DNA of 64,000 nt from Antedon bifida (Eukaryota > Echinodermata > Crinoidea > Comatulida > Antedonidae), in the NCBI GenBank assembly GCA_963402885.1, contig OY727096.1:23851820-23915819 (forward strand), in the 5' to 3' direction. The position numbers and the translations under genes are program-made. Positions 11,518 through 24,839 of this stretch are shown here, piece by piece (position 1 is the stretch's first letter; each line of letters starts with the position of its first letter). The notes under the pieces are model-generated. The model had not been told where the DNA came from, searched no databases, and saw only the letters and a list, made by a program, of their open reading frames with translations.

Positions 11518-14330
11518 ATACAAAGTGACTTGGCAAATACTTCGCAACTATTGGCAAGTAAACATCTAGTGGCTGAGAGAAAATCTAACCTAGAGCTAGC
11601 TGCTCCAACATCTTGAGATCAGTTACAGCAATGTGTATTGGGACTAGAATGTGGCGAACCACGTGACGTCCCCTGAGACACGTCAGATCATTCAACTGAT
11701 TTGCTACACTTTCTTTGGTTATTTTAGTGTAATTCAATTGTAAACTTTTCATAGATAGGTTTGAATTCACAGTACGTCTGCTGCATAAATGCTGTCCAGG
11801 GCGGGAAACGTGAATCACACGTACATACACCTTTGAAGCAATGAAATGCACATTTCTCATTGTATCAAGTCATTGTCCTATAAACAGTTCGATCAGTAAT
11901 CTTTTTTATAACAGCGCCACCAGTTTATCTACCGACTTTTCTTTTTGTACGATGCGCTTCGGCTCGCACGACGCATTATGCGGCATATTGAGTAAAAAGA
12001 TTTGCGCACGTTCAGAAACATATAAGTAGGCATATGCGTAGATTAATCTTTTTGATCTATAGGCGCGTAGCTATTAATTGATTACTACACACACAAAAAG
12101 GAAATGACAAAATTCGTTCCAGCTATGTTTTTATTTTTTCATCCCACGCGAAAATAGACCAGAGTAAATTCCATAATACTTTAAAGCGGATTTATTTGGG
12201 ACGCTTCTGCGATTCGCTATCTTGTTAATTAATACGTTTCTATATCTGCTAACAATAATAACAACATTTATATTAACATAATCCAGATTTGACCAATTAA
12301 CGAATCGCATTTTAACTGACTGAAAGGAAGGATCGCTTCTATGTGATCTGCTGCCCTCTATGTTGTCAAAATCAAGACTTTTTTTTACAAACTACGCATT
12401 AACCATAATATCAATATTTTCTTTATATGTACAGTATCTTGATAACTATAATCAAACGACCTACTTATTAAAAACATTATATAAAAACATTAGAGGAAGA
12501 TAGTTCAGCACAGAGCTGGCCCAGATGGTAAATCTTTGTAATTCATGTTTGTTTACTTTGAAAGAAAAAGAAATAAATGTTATTATGAAATGAAATGTTA
12601 TATTGTATTTCTTAGCTTTAGTTTACATAGCAAGTTCTAGTTATATATATCGCATGGTTTATTTAAATGTGTAGGTAAATAGATAATTTTATTCATTAAC
12701 ATTGATTTAGTCATAATTTTTGAAAAAATACTATTTAAATATCTGTTTCATATTTTGATATAATATACAAAACACCACAGCCACAAAGTTTAAGCGCGCG
12801 TACAGTTTTACCAAGCCGCGCGCGCGTACAGTACTAACTTTATCAGAGTTTTTACGCGCGCGTTAACATTGTGTTAATTCGTACGCGGGGCAGAAAACTG
12901 AATGACATGAACTATTAAGTATTAACCAACCTTATCAAGTTCAGTATTCCTTGTATAATTATTAAATCATAAACCCACAAAGTATATACAATCTGTACAT
13001 GATTACAGTATTCATGTAGTATGACCAAGCGATTTTTGGTTTGGTTTAGACTGCATGTGAGCCTTGGTTTGAGCTAGGGCTTGGATGCTCAGTAGTCGGC
13101 ACCAATTAATGTAACATTAACTCGACCCCGTTTGCAAAGGTCGTTGAAAACTAAGAACATAAGTATTGGTAACGGTTCAAGGAACACGTTGAACTTAAAC
13201 TTATATTTACGATGATTTATCAATATTTGTTATTAATAACAATTATGATGATAAAAATAAACTAAAAAGAACGCTGGCGATAGGAGCAAGAACGTCAGTA
13301 CCAAGATGGATTGGAAGTATATTAGGGGTAAATGATATATTCATTGGCGATTGTGATTACGACTATTCTTTCTTATTGACGAAAATGAATACAAATATTT
13401 TAATAATTGCTCTCAACATTAATTTATATTTCACAGTTTATGGTCAGTACAGTACAATATTAATAGTAGGCTACACATTTTCTGCTGAGCGAAAAATTTC
13501 CTAATCGAATACGCGAGACAATAATAAATTAAAGAACATAGGTCCTATTAGAATATTTAAGATGTATACTTACCACGTATACGATTCTTTATAGATTAAT
13601 ATGACAGCTAAAAAGAAATTGGATCGAAAAACAAAATATTTACCTGAAAAACTGTAATTTACAGGAAACTTTTTATTTTGTCTTTTGTGAAATAATTATT
13701 TTGTTCGTTTTTTTACTAAAACTAGAAAATGGCCTATTCAAAGTCCGATTTTAGTAAATTTGTCAGGTTGCTGTGAACAATACATCTTTACAAACAAGTA
13801 ATAATAAAGTTCACAATCGAAACGCAAAGTGTATATAACATCGTAATTTGAGCAACTGTATATTAATACTGAAAAGAATTAAAATGCACTTATCAAATAA
13901 AAATAAACATTATAAAGTAATAACTAATTGAAAAAAGGTAGAATCTATTATTTTTATTATGTAAACATTAATGCCGAAACGGTTTTCAGAAATATAGCAA
14001 CATTAAAAAAACTTATATCAAGTAAAACGTGATATAAATTTCAGTAGTCGCTACTGAAACTATCTAAACTATTACCAGATTTATGGTCAAATCAGTTTCA
14101 ATATTTTGTTGGAAAACGCGGATAACAAAGTTTTACATCATCCCTGCAGTAGTTACTAATAAAGATGTCAGTTTATAGTTGAAATTACTTTATTAATTGA
14201 TTGTGTTCATTGACATCTCCTATTGGATTCCTGTTTCCGACATTGATGTCTTAGTCATTGGACATCCAAACTTATTCCTTTAATAACATGCGCGCTTTTT
14301 TGGGAATCTTTTAATCCAGGTTACACTATG
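11518..14330. other. Non-coding intergenic sequence
   Basis: AT-rich, with no gene recognised. It contains one CGCGCGTAC cluster, listed separately (12793-12864). Confidence 0.45.
12793..12864. repeat. CGCGCGTAC cluster, 3 sites
   Basis: Three GCGCGCG(T) motifs sit about 30-40 bp apart, two of them followed by TACAGT. They lie within otherwise very AT-rich DNA. The motif spacing and flanks resemble the clusters at 29381, 33848, 48278 and 60367. Confidence 0.6.
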
Positions 14331-14740
14331 TGTAGTTCATCGGGTCCGCGGCCTCGGAAAGAAGAGGTTCAACTATTTCGTGCCTAGTTAATCATCGTGT
14401 AGTTTTTACCAAACAAGATTATTTTCCAAAAGAAAAATCTGGATCAATTGTTTTATCGAGCAGAAACGAACGAACGTTTCAACTCTGCGTCCAAACACCT
14501 GAACGGACGCGCGGAGGCCAGCTTGTTGAAGTTAGGAACAATATTCCATGGAGGGTATTCTAACTCCAATACGTATTCCTCTGGGAAAGGGACGACAGTG
14601 GAAAATGCTGTGTCACTCTATGGAAATGCTCTGAATCACCTTCCTGTGCTAATGAGACGCCATTTTGATTATTTTGTATTCCAATCACCCGTTTTCGCTT
14701 CAAACCTCATCACATTTTGGATCTTGCTGAAGAAATAATA
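14331..14740 (+). other. GC-richer block of unknown role
   Basis: Noticeably higher GC and CpG than the surroundings. It holds a 96-codon open frame from 14448 whose product I do not recognise and which has no clear splice or start context. It could be a regulatory element, a fast-evolving exon or an old transposon remnant. Confidence 0.2.
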
Positions 14741-15263
14741 GAAACCCATAAACATAAGAAAAAAGTTAAGGAAAGATTATGTATAGTAAAATAACAAACA
14801 ACTGATTATATTTATAAATACTGTTATTGCATGGCATGCTATGTGCAGATAATGTATAAAGTCGGCCTGTATAACAGGAATAGCTAAATGAAAAATGTAA
14901 TAACGATTTCAATTGAAGAAACAAAAAGGATTGGTAGTTTAACGAAATTAAAGAAATACAAAACATTTAGAACTATTTGTTGTTAAATTTTACTTTATTA
15001 ATTTCTATCAATGGTAAACAATACAATTCAATAAAAAATGGTAATATATAATGAAACCATACAGTAACTAATAGAGGATCTTGCTAGAAGAAACTTCTTG
15101 TCACGCAAGACCCATAAACGAAAAGAAAAAATACATTTGTATATAATTATATAAACACATCAGGCACAGAACATTAATTCTAAACCGCCCGGTGATATAC
15201 TGAAATTTAATTAATTAATTTGAAACGATAAAGAGGAGGAAATCTGTGAGAATGAGAAAAAGT

Positions 15264-15336
15264 TGCCCCATCCGAGACTCGAACCCGGAATATTTTGCTT
15301 GATATGCAGATGCTCTAACCATTAGACCACTGGGGC
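15264..15336 (-). tRNA. tRNA-like gene with anticodon ATC (tRNA-Gly/Glu-like body)
   Basis: Exactly 73 nt including discriminator A. The acceptor GCCCCAG/ATGGGGC pairs except at 7-66. The D-arm TGGTCTAATGG matches the A box, and the T-arm GGTTCGAGTCT is a near-consensus B box with stem CCGGG/CTCGG. The anticodon arm TCTGC-ATATCAA-GCAAA has one C·A mismatch. T33 is present and positions 34-36 read ATC, which would decode Asp GAU. Eukaryotic tRNA-Asp normally carries GTC and has a different body; by eye the D- and T-arms and the CTGC..CAAGCA anticodon region look more like tRNA-Gly(UCC) or tRNA-Glu. Five Ts follow immediately 3', a good Pol III terminator. Either a tRNA pseudogene, a founder of a SINE, or a genuine gene with an altered anticodon. 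Confidence 0.65.
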
Positions 15337-15365
15337 TTTCAAGTTCGATTGGATAGCGAATCTTT

Positions 15366-15494
15366 TAAAAACAGTTTAGAGGTCTAGTTCGAATACAATG
15401 ATAATAAATGATTTGTAAGTTTTTTACGAAAAGTTTCATATAGTTCTCAAATATAATCTTCTGAATCATTGTATTCGAATAATTGTTTTTAGAT
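15366..15494. repeat. Fold-back element (inverted repeat)
   Basis: A perfect 15-bp inverted repeat (TTCGAATACAATGAT at 15388-15402 and its complement at 15465-15479) is extended by imperfect pairing on the outer sides. The loop is about 62 bp. It lies just upstream of the tRNA-like gene in that gene's reading direction. Probably a decayed MITE. Confidence 0.6.
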
Positions 15495-15920
15495 ATAGGC
15501 TACTGCACTAATGAATCATATATTATAGCATTGATAGTTTGAAATAATTCGTTAACAAGAAAATACTACTCGGTTGAGTTAAATTATTATTTTTTTCGAT
15601 CGGAATTTAAATTATGCTTAGTAATAAAATATATTGTCGGGTTTTCCACGATTTATTTTTATTATATTAATTAGGAACAGAACAATACAAAAAACGGCAA
15701 AAATCACAGTACTCTGTATTTAAAATAATTCGAACTGTAAACAAACATATGTTTTTATTTATATTATTATTTAATATCATTCTTATGCGAATATTAAAAA
15801 AATGTATTAATTATTTGCCTATGATATAATATGACGAAACATATCTATCAAGCATTAGGATATTTCTTTTTCCTACAGAAGTTAAATTTAATACACATTT
15901 GTCGTTTAGAGAAAGTTATG

Positions 15921-16474
15921 GTCAATTCAATTCAATTCATATCACATTTATTCAATTAATGAAAACTTAGACAATGTAAACAATATAAACAAATAAAGAT
16001 TTCATTAATTTGGATCAGACTTAGAGGCCAAGGCCTGTCTCAGAAAGACCCAACAAAACATAAATACAAAATAAAAATGTGTACAAATTAGATAAAAGTG
16101 GCATAATAATAATAATATATTTATGAATGATAATTTTCCAAATAATTAATCTTAATTTGATGTCTGAATATTTTTGCATTTTCACATTTTTTTAGATTCT
16201 CTTTTAAGTTATTCCATAATTTAGGTCCATGAACTGTAATAAAAAATTGGCTTTTGCTAAGTCTTACAAAAGGAACATAAAGTAAATTTGAGTTCTTAAG
16301 ATAATAACTATGGACAGTCTTTGGTTTTTTAAATAATGATATTATAGAGAATGGAAGTTGACCTTTAACATATTGGAACATAAAAGTAAGTATTTGTTGT
16401 CTATGTAAATCTATTAATTTTAAGATATTAAGTTTTTTAAACAATGGTTCAGAAGTTGAGGCAAATGGTTTTTG
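15921..16474 (-). mobile_element. Non-LTR retrotransposon 3' end with reverse-transcriptase C-terminus
   Basis: Minus-strand reading 16444 to 16121 gives about 107 residues that match the conserved region after the reverse-transcriptase domain of CR1/L2/Jockey-type LINEs. The layout is LFKKLNILKL, then a block around FMFQYVKGQLP, then YVPFVRLSKSQFFITVHGPKLW, a basic stretch and a stop. (The long block is cited by its start; it spans residues 56-78.) The frame extends upstream to 16474 as SEPLFKKL, then upstream similarity appears to need a frame change. After the stop come about 200 bp of 3' UTR and a terminal (TTGAA)n-like run at 15921-15940, the usual L2/CR1-style tail. This is a 5'-truncated, dead copy with no catalytic RT motifs present. 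Confidence 0.85.
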
Positions 16475-16801
16475 GTCGCTACAATTCTGGTCATTTCAAC
16501 ACCCATCATTGTAACAACATTTGTATAACAATAAACATGACACAGGGCCTTCTTATAATATCGTTATATAATCTCGGTCGGTATAAATTTTGTCTATTAA
16601 AGTTGAAATATTGTATATATATAATATAGACATTTTTTAGATATTTTTATATTTTAAACATAAGTGAGTTGGAACTTTGTTCCTGTTGGAATATTTAAAG
16701 AGCAAATTTAAATTTAATTTGAGTCTTAAAATTAAAAATTAATCCTAGTAGTCAATTCGACGAGATGTGAACTAACTCAATATTTGTTTTAATGTATGTT
16801 A

Positions 16802-16938
16802 AGCTCTGTCAAATTTTATGTGACAAAAAAATGTGATGATGTCATATAACTACCATAATTGTACACATCACTACCATATTTGGGCACATCACACTTTTTA
16901 TAAATTTTTCAAACTAGTTTGATAGTGTAGACAGAGCT
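16802..16938 (+). mobile_element. MITE family A copy 1 (TTA target duplication)
   Basis: Non-autonomous DNA transposon of 137 bp running from AGCTCTGTC to GTGTAGACAGAGCT, with internal ATGTGATGATGTCATA and CACTACCATATTTGGGCAC. Flanked by TTA at 16799-16801 and 16939-16941. The left terminus lacks the TACACTATC segment present in other copies. A TWA 3-bp duplication is characteristic of the PIF/Harbinger superfamily; the assignment is inferred because no transposase is present. Confidence 0.88.
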
Positions 16939-17929
16939 TTATGCACGAACTGGAACGACGTTACGCGTTCTTATCATCTTTAAAAGTATTTCTCATTTCC
17001 CAAAACTTAGTCACTGTTTAGGTTATGTACCCACTGCTCTAGATTTTGTTCGAATACAGTATATCTTATTTATTTGATTTATATTAAGTCAACCGTTATT
17101 TATTACTAATCAAAAATGAAACACATACCTGCTTAATCAATAACAGTGACGGTATCTATTTTGACGTACGTTGCTATAACCCAAATTTGCACCGGGATAT
17201 ATTGAACTCTATCCCTCTGAAATTATGAGAATTTACCAGTTATACTAACTTTATACAATTTTGGTTAGAATAAGTGTAACGACCATTGTAATTTTAAGTC
17301 TTTTCCCGATTTCATACAGCGTTGAATTGTTATTTTATTTATATAGGCTACAAGTAATTAAAGGCTAATTGTTTTTGTTACAAATATTAATTGAAACACA
17401 GTAATAATGTTAACAACATTTTGGGGGGTTTTGATTGATGTTTTCTTGTATGAAATCCTAATTTTCCAACCTCGTATCGATTTGTTTTGTTTCTTATAGT
17501 TTATTAAAATTTTTTTTGAGTGTAAATGTTTTTGTAGGCCGATGTGGTCTTATATTCAATAACATTGCTTGCATTTATCCGCTTGAACTCGACCGCTTAA
17601 ATGCAAACTCGACACCGATTTGAAGTAAGGTAGTAGGCTTACTTACTTACATAGGGGAAATCAAAACGATAACCATGCCAATAATATGAATTTATTTTGA
17701 TATATCATTATGTGTTGAGATGGAGAGCATATACGAGTGAAAGTGGGTTAAACGATCCTTCACTTTATTTTACAATTTTAAATCAGTTAGCAATAAAAAT
17801 AAAAGGTAGGCCTATATATAGTTTAGTATATACTATTAGTATTACTTATCACTTTAATCCTATGTATATTTATCGTATTTTGTTTTAAAAATGATATCCT
17901 TATAGTAACAATTTTAACCTCGCGCTTAA

Positions 17930-18015
17930 GCTTAAGCAAGGATGTAGACGCAACGCAAGGATGTAGACGCAACGCAAGCGAGTTGACCAATGACAAGCGA
18001 CTGTTTGAATAATTA
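17930..18015 (+). mobile_element. MITE family B, left half with an extra repeat
   Basis: Starts near GCTTAAGCAAGG and holds two copies of GGATGTAGACGCAACGCAAG before GCGAGTTGACCAATGACAAG and GACTGTTTGAATAAT. The right arm is absent. Confidence 0.8.
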
Positions 18016-19363
18016 CGTGAGGATTTTGCGGCAACCAAGCCTAACGCTTCTTCATGCAATCTGTATTTTGTTATTACAGTAATTCCTTTGTTATTACATT
18101 GAATAAAATTAGATTTTTAATTAGCATCGGTTTAAAGGTTCTTTATTACTTATTTTGGTATCAGGTGTTTTCGTTGAACATTGAAACACCCAGTGTACTG
18201 TTTATGTACCTCAGCAGTGTTTGACAATCTGTAATTGTGCTATTTATAAACGGTCACTATTATCAAGATCTCAAAGGTTAAGCGCCCCCTGGAGTTCAGT
18301 CTTTTATTAAATATCGGTTGCTGTGGTGGACGTAGAACTAATTTGTATTATGCTTTGGGTGTTAAGTAATTGACATATACAACCTGCACCAGAGTCATTT
18401 TAGGTTACCCAAGATGCAGAACAAATAAACAAATCTCACTTTTTGTAACTTTCAATGAGGCAACAATGCATCATGCGAAACGTTATAAACTGTAATTTTA
18501 GGAGAATATAATATCATTCATGTTTAACTCCATGATGGGTAGCTCCGTACTGCATCGTATTGTAGTCAATTTTGCTTGCATAATATCAATTAATATGCAC
18601 TTCAAATTTGATATAATTGAATTATTATTTATAGGATTTCTTACTTCTTTAAAAGATTATCAGATACGTAATTCAGATAGTTTTGTTTTAACTTGTAACT
18701 AGTTGTACTTGTTTGGAGTAGCAAATGTAAATTGTTGATATTATTTATCTATGTGTAGAAAACCATTGTGAATGTGATGTTAGGCCTATTCACACATTAG
18801 TTGGCAAAGAGTAATTGTTTTAGATATTAAAAATGACCAAAAACTAACGAAACCACGATCTCTCTATTTAGAACGTGTTTTATCGAGGTTAGCAGAGCAA
18901 AAAGTAAACTTTAGTCATAATGTAAACACTAAAATACAAACATGTACAAGGCCCATAGTACCATGAGAAGTGTTCAATTAAGGGGCCTGCTGGGTAATCG
19001 AAGAGCGAACAAAATGCGTGTGCTCCTGCGGTGTGGGAAATGAAGCGACAACTTCAGTCGCACGGTCTCGCCACGGGAAATACCGCCCCCTATGATGTTT
19101 AGCAAATAGAGAGTCTTGGAGAGCCGAGATAGGAAGAAAGTATAGTTAACCCTGACTACCTTTATATTCAATGTCATCACGTGATATTTCTCATGTTAGA
19201 CATACAACAAGTTTATTAAAACTAACAGAAACTCTGACATGCCAGATTAGTTCCCATGAGACTTTAAAGTTTTTAATTGATTTGTGTTTATTAAGTTCGG
19301 TTTTAGTTTTCTTGTAAATATTGTCATTGTTACTAGTAAATTAACGATTTTTCTAAATGTTAT
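18016..19363. other. Non-coding intergenic sequence
   Basis: No gene recognised. The GC-richer stretch at about 18970-19110 has no identifiable coding content. Confidence 0.4.
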
Positions 19364-19792
19364 ACTAGATCCTTTTTGTGAGTAACTTTAAATTATAAAA
19401 TAAACAGTAAAATCTTATATTGTATGTAATTCATTTTATAACAATATTTTTTTATCGCTGTTTTTTTAAAATAAATATTCAGAACAAAATACTGGATGGA
19501 TAGATAGTCTATACTAATGGAAATGAACAACATAAAAGCAAAAATAGGAAAACATTCTAAAGATAAAATGGCAAAAGACTAGATCCTTTTTGTTAGTATC
19601 TTTGATTGTCAAATAAAGTAGCAAAAAATCTTATATTTTATGTAATTCATTTGATAAAAAACATTTTTTAACCATAAACTGGAATAATGTATCAAATAAG
19701 ATGGGTACAACAGTCTATAATAATAATTGAAAAGAACAACATAAAAGCAAAAATAGAAAAAAACATTCTGAAATAAAATGCCAAAAGATCTT
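19364..19792 (+). repeat. Tandem duplication, 2 x ~214 bp
   Basis: The segment starting ACTAGATCCTTTTTGT at 19364 recurs at 19578 with the same order of landmarks: AATCTTATATT, TGTAATTCATTT, then AACAACATAAAAGCAAAAAT and GCCAAAAG/GGCAAAAG. Divergence of several percent plus small indels shows the duplication is not recent. Confidence 0.85.
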
Positions 19793-22700
19793 TTAGAGGA
19801 TTTTTAGTTTATTGGTTTTAACGAAAAAGTGCATTATAGTCCAAAAGTGTGTTGCCATTATATTTATAATTTGTTGTTTTACGACAGTATAATCACATGT
19901 CTTAAATTAAATGTATATAGCAGGCTATATTGTTCGATATGATAAACCTGAGATTGTAATTATCTTAAAGGCGACAGTTAAAACAATATAACACTTATTT
20001 CTTTCTTAGTCCTGCCTGCTAACCCATTCTTTCAGTCCTACTTTCCCCCTTTACTGTTTTAACTAGGTACGCCAGGCTGGCGTCTCCTTCCTTAAATGTT
20101 CGATAAATTTGTTACTCAATTACTGCAAACAGCACATAAAAGTAATCTAGTCGATAGTTTAAACACCAAATAACAGATATATGTGTTGCTACATCGTTTG
20201 CCTTTGAACTTAGCTCTATAAATGTTAATTGGCAATAACGAAGACGGCGTAAATCAAGGCGAAGGTGACGAGCTACTTCCGTGGAATGAACGGCGATCTG
20301 TATTGGTCGTTAGCCTGTACCTAGGCCTAGCTTTTGGTGATCCCCAGGAGACGAGAATTTTAATAACCGAATAAATATAGAAGTTTATGTGGCTAGGAAG
20401 TCAGTCACCTGAATCGATCACGTGTTTATATATGTTCTGTTTTATATAATAGAATATATCACATTGGATTTTAATAAGGAATAATTATTTACGAATGTTG
20501 TTTACATTACGGTTGATTTACTCAAAGAGAACGGGTCGCCATGTAGGCAAATAAAGGCAAATAAATGTATTTATTGCTTTATAATGCAAGACGGGCTCCA
20601 ATGGGAACAGTTAGGCATATATCGTACATTAAATGCTATATTAATTTATTGATATGGTTGCGTAAAGAATCGGAACCGGTTCCGGCAATAATTTCAAATT
20701 AATTGACCTAGTAAAGTAATGATTCCACACATCAGAGACCTATTTCTTCAAGGCAACTTGATTGATTTAAAAACGTTTATCCTCATTAATGTATCTTTTC
20801 AATATTAATTAACTATTTCCGATATTTTAATTAGTTCGCTTTACAGAATATGAAATTATTATCATCTTATTTCCTAGAAAATGTTACCTTTTCACCATCC
20901 GATTCTCGGTACTGTATCTATAGATTTCGCCATCCTATGGAAATTATTTGTGTTTCATATTTATCTCCTAGTGTCATAGACCATCACCTAACCCTTAACC
21001 AGCCTTATGATGATACAGGTACCACATGTGATACAAATGAGATGCTGTATTACGAAATATTCTATGATACTGGGCAAATATTGTAGTATGTTGAGAAACA
21101 ATCCAAACAGTTAAAACTCAATACTGAAATACGGTCGGCAGTTTAAGCTGTGTGATAAAAAAGATAATATCAGTAGGCCTATCTCATACAAACTATATTA
21201 CCGCTAGTTACAGTAGTATGATATTGATTTAATCTTGAATATATTATTTTTCACATTTCTCATTTTATGCCCTGTTTAGCAAATTGAATCCTTAGAATAA
21301 ACTGTAATCGGTATTCTAATTCAACGGACTTTATAATTAATACTATTTATTTACACTGTCAAACATTATAAATTACTTTTTTTTAACATTTTAATGTTTT
21401 AACTAGTTTTGATAATCACAACAATCAATTATAATGTCGCTGTTGCGACCATACTTTACTGTAAACGCTATAAAGATTTATTATGTACTCTACTAAATAA
21501 TTTATAAAACGAAACTTTTGTAATAATGTAAAAACATTGTTCTTTAATTTTAATATTCGTTGTTGTTACTTATTGTTACTTATTAACAATGTTCAGAAAT
21601 CAAACAAAGAAACACACTTCCAATTAGGCCACTAATGACTATTCATGTTAAACATTTAAAAACTTTTTATAATAATTTAAAATCAGTATTTACAATTAGT
21701 ACCGTACGCGTATCCTAAAGAAACAGAAATCTTCAAATCAATAAGTATTCATGTTAAATTAAAAACAAACTTTTGTATTAATTTAATTCATTTGTAAAAA
21801 TAATTTAGTTTTCTGTTATAAACTTGAATATTCACTGTTGTTACTTATAATTAATAATGATATACAGTGATTCCGTAAAGTTCAGCTAAAGAAACACGAT
21901 GCCCGCTGCTTTAAATCAACTTTACAAGTCCATAAGCAAATTGGCTACATCTATTAAAACAACCTTTCAACAATTGCAAAATATGGAACGAATCAATTAT
22001 TCGACTTAAATGGTTTGTTGGCCAATATTGTGTTTGGTCAATAATTGAAGCCAAATTGCCTTTTATTACAATATGGTGAAAATCATAAGGATAAGGTTAG
22101 AGGTCGACTGATTAGCCTATAATTAATTTATAATTGTTAAAATCTTGTATGGTATTTATTTTCGTTAAACACATTTATTAGATTGATTGAATAATATTCT
22201 ACCGTGGTTTACGATGACGCACTTGGCTTAGGCCTAAAGTTTTTTGACAAGGCCTACACAGGAACACAATGACATTAGCAAAATGTAGTGTGTTTGTGTG
22301 CGTTACAGTATATCAGTCACAGCATTAAAACAATATAGGTCTAGCTAGATATTGGTATCGTTTATTCATACAAAAATGATGATTCAATAAAATATACAAA
22401 AGTAGCGTAATGCTGAATTCTCGTATTTGTTTACAGATGATCATAACAAATCACATTACTATATTATATTAATCAATCGGTTAAAAAAAACCATTAGGCC
22501 TACAATACAGTATATTATAAAATTTAATACAATTATTTATAACGAATTGAAAATTTAAAAAATTCATCAATTAAATATAATATAGGCCTATAGCCAATTT
22601 ATAAGGATTATTAAAGATGTATTGAAAAATAAAGATTAGAAAAGACTTTGAATATGCAATTTCACAGTTTTAATTTCAAGTTAAATCGTTTACAGATATT

Positions 22701-23423
22701 ATTCACTTATACAAAGACAACATAAACGGTTAAATTCAACCACAAATCCATTGACAAAGTGAATAACTATTATGCGACATTAAAATGGTATATTCAACAA
22801 AAAAACATTTAAACAATTTTTTTTTCAGGGTGACAATATATTATCTTTAACTCATGGTTTTATTATGAGGTAAGGGATGGGACGACTATTTTAAAATTGT
22901 TTTTGAGATAGGAAATAGATATACTGTAAAGACAGTGCTTATTGATACTATGTATATACCACACTACTATAGTGTTTGTATTATTGGACATGACTGTGTT
23001 TCTCTACGATTTATTCTACCATTTTTGTTATTATCATCATAATCATATGCATCGTCATTATCCTTTTTCTGAGCCCTATTCATCTATCTTTATCCGCATC
23101 AACGTCATCACCAACACCGCAAGAAGAAGTCGTGATTGTGCCCTTATTGCTCCTCCTCGTGGCCTTGCGGTCATTCATCAACAAGGTCACTGATTCTCAT
23201 CTTTTATCAATGACATACAGGTGTTTTCCACCTTTTGGGAAGGTTTGGCGGTGAGATCAAAAGAGTGGTGGAGCCTAGACCTAACCCCTTCAGGGAAGGA
23301 TTGAACCATCGCGTTAGCTGTGATCTTTCATAGCCAATCTCACTATTTGTTTTATCCGATGATATCAGACTTAATTACCATAGCAATAACAGATAATTGT
23401 TAAATTCATCGTCTGCGGTCAAC
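19793..23423. other. Non-coding sequence with one notable palindrome
   Basis: No gene recognised. A perfect 14-bp palindrome CGGAACCGGTTCCG is at 20671-20684; its core AACCGGTT is the known Grainyhead-family binding consensus. An AT-rich segment at 22790-22850 recurs in diverged form at 52861-52920 (shared TTTTTCAGGG and GACAATAT). Confidence 0.4.
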
Positions 23424-23468
23424 ATGGCCGGTAGTATTTTCCCGAAAGTGTACAAAGAGCTGTTGTAG
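23424..23468 (+). other. Short ORF in strong start context, possible first-exon remnant
   Basis: An ATG in CAACATGGCCGG, which matches both a good Kozak context (A at -3, G at +4) and a YY1-type site, opens a 14-codon frame (MAGSIFPKVYKELL) ending in TAG. AG|GTATAC follows as a possible donor, but the in-frame TAG precedes it. I do not recognise a protein. It could be a micropeptide, an alternative first exon or chance. Confidence 0.15.
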
Positions 23469-24839
23469 GTATACATATTTGAAAAAAAAATCCCCACAAA
23501 TTAAGTTTTGGAGTTCACATAATTGAAGATCCATTAGTCAAATTAAGTTTTGTCTGAAAATTATGATTTTTGTTTGGGAAAGTTTAGTATGATGTCACCG
23601 TCCAGTCTACATTTTAGATGGATATTGATATCCTCGTAATTTCTTATGAAATTGAATTGTTAATAACAAGACAAGATTCGCTTACAAATTGGTTAACTCC
23701 GAACCCCGGGTGTCCCGATCCCGCCGACCTAATGCCGTCGAACGGAAATTATTAATATATTAGATAGTAAAATTCATTCATAAACTAAACAGTCTACGCC
23801 CAACACTTGTACCAATTATTAAAATCATAAACTGATATGTTTATCTGTAGGTGGTCCAATTATGACTAGCGTTCATTGGATCACTAGCCAGGCTCTCGTC
23901 TCAATGTGTCTCAATGTAGGGTTACATGCGGCTGAGAGGGGTGTACAGCAGCTGGCCCAGTCAGCGAAAGGCGCCACGTGTGGATCCCGACTAAGCGGCT
24001 TAAATTGATATTATATCTATCTATCTTAATATCAGATAAAACGTTCGTGAAGACTGTGATAAAATAATAACTTTACAAACGATATTTCTATGAAATTTAA
24101 TACTCTCTTTCTCCATTCCATCTTGCCGCTTGTATTTATTAATTCAGTTTAAACTCAACAGTATCAGTATAAACTTAATAACATAATATAATGTGTTGAT
24201 GTGTTTTAAAGCTCAGGTACAGGCATGAATTTTAAATATAATATCTGGTTAATTGTACATAATCAAATATTTGTAATAGAATAAAAAAACATGAATTTAT
24301 CGTAAAATGGTCAAATAAAAAAATTTGGAAAAAATGCTGCTATAAAAACCAGGAAGACTTTTTTCAGCAGTTAGGTAGTTTAATCTAATGTAATGACATG
24401 TCTCGTGACTCCCTAGAAGGTGAAAAAAGATGGAGGATATAAGGTGGATAATTTTTGGTATAGCATGAAAATAAAACTCTGAAGTTGAATATAATACTAG
24501 AAATGTAAAATTCAAGTTATATTACCTATATTTAGTCATCTGATGAGTTACTTAAGGATGGCGATACATGTTTAATGTTTCACAACTATAGAAACACTCT
24601 TTTTTTACAATATATGGTATGTGTATACAGTTTTATGTGACAACTCAACAAATGATTTAAACATTAACAATTCTGAAGCAAGTTTCTTTCTACTTCAAAT
24701 TAGTCTTATACAATTGGTACGAAGATAAATGAAAAAAAAATCACCTTTATTCGTTCCATGGAAAAAGAAAATACACGAAGAAATTGTTTTCCTTGACAGA
24801 AATGGCAAATGGTAGCCTATCATTAAAAACTACAATTTA
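23469..24839. other. Non-coding sequence with two GC-rich patches
   Basis: GC-rich patches at about 23700-23745 and 23880-24000 break an AT-rich background. Neither carries a recognisable gene. Confidence 0.35.

Noticed and set aside
23290-23340. B-box-like GGTTCAATCC on the minus strand
   Set aside because: No A box at the right distance and no cloverleaf.
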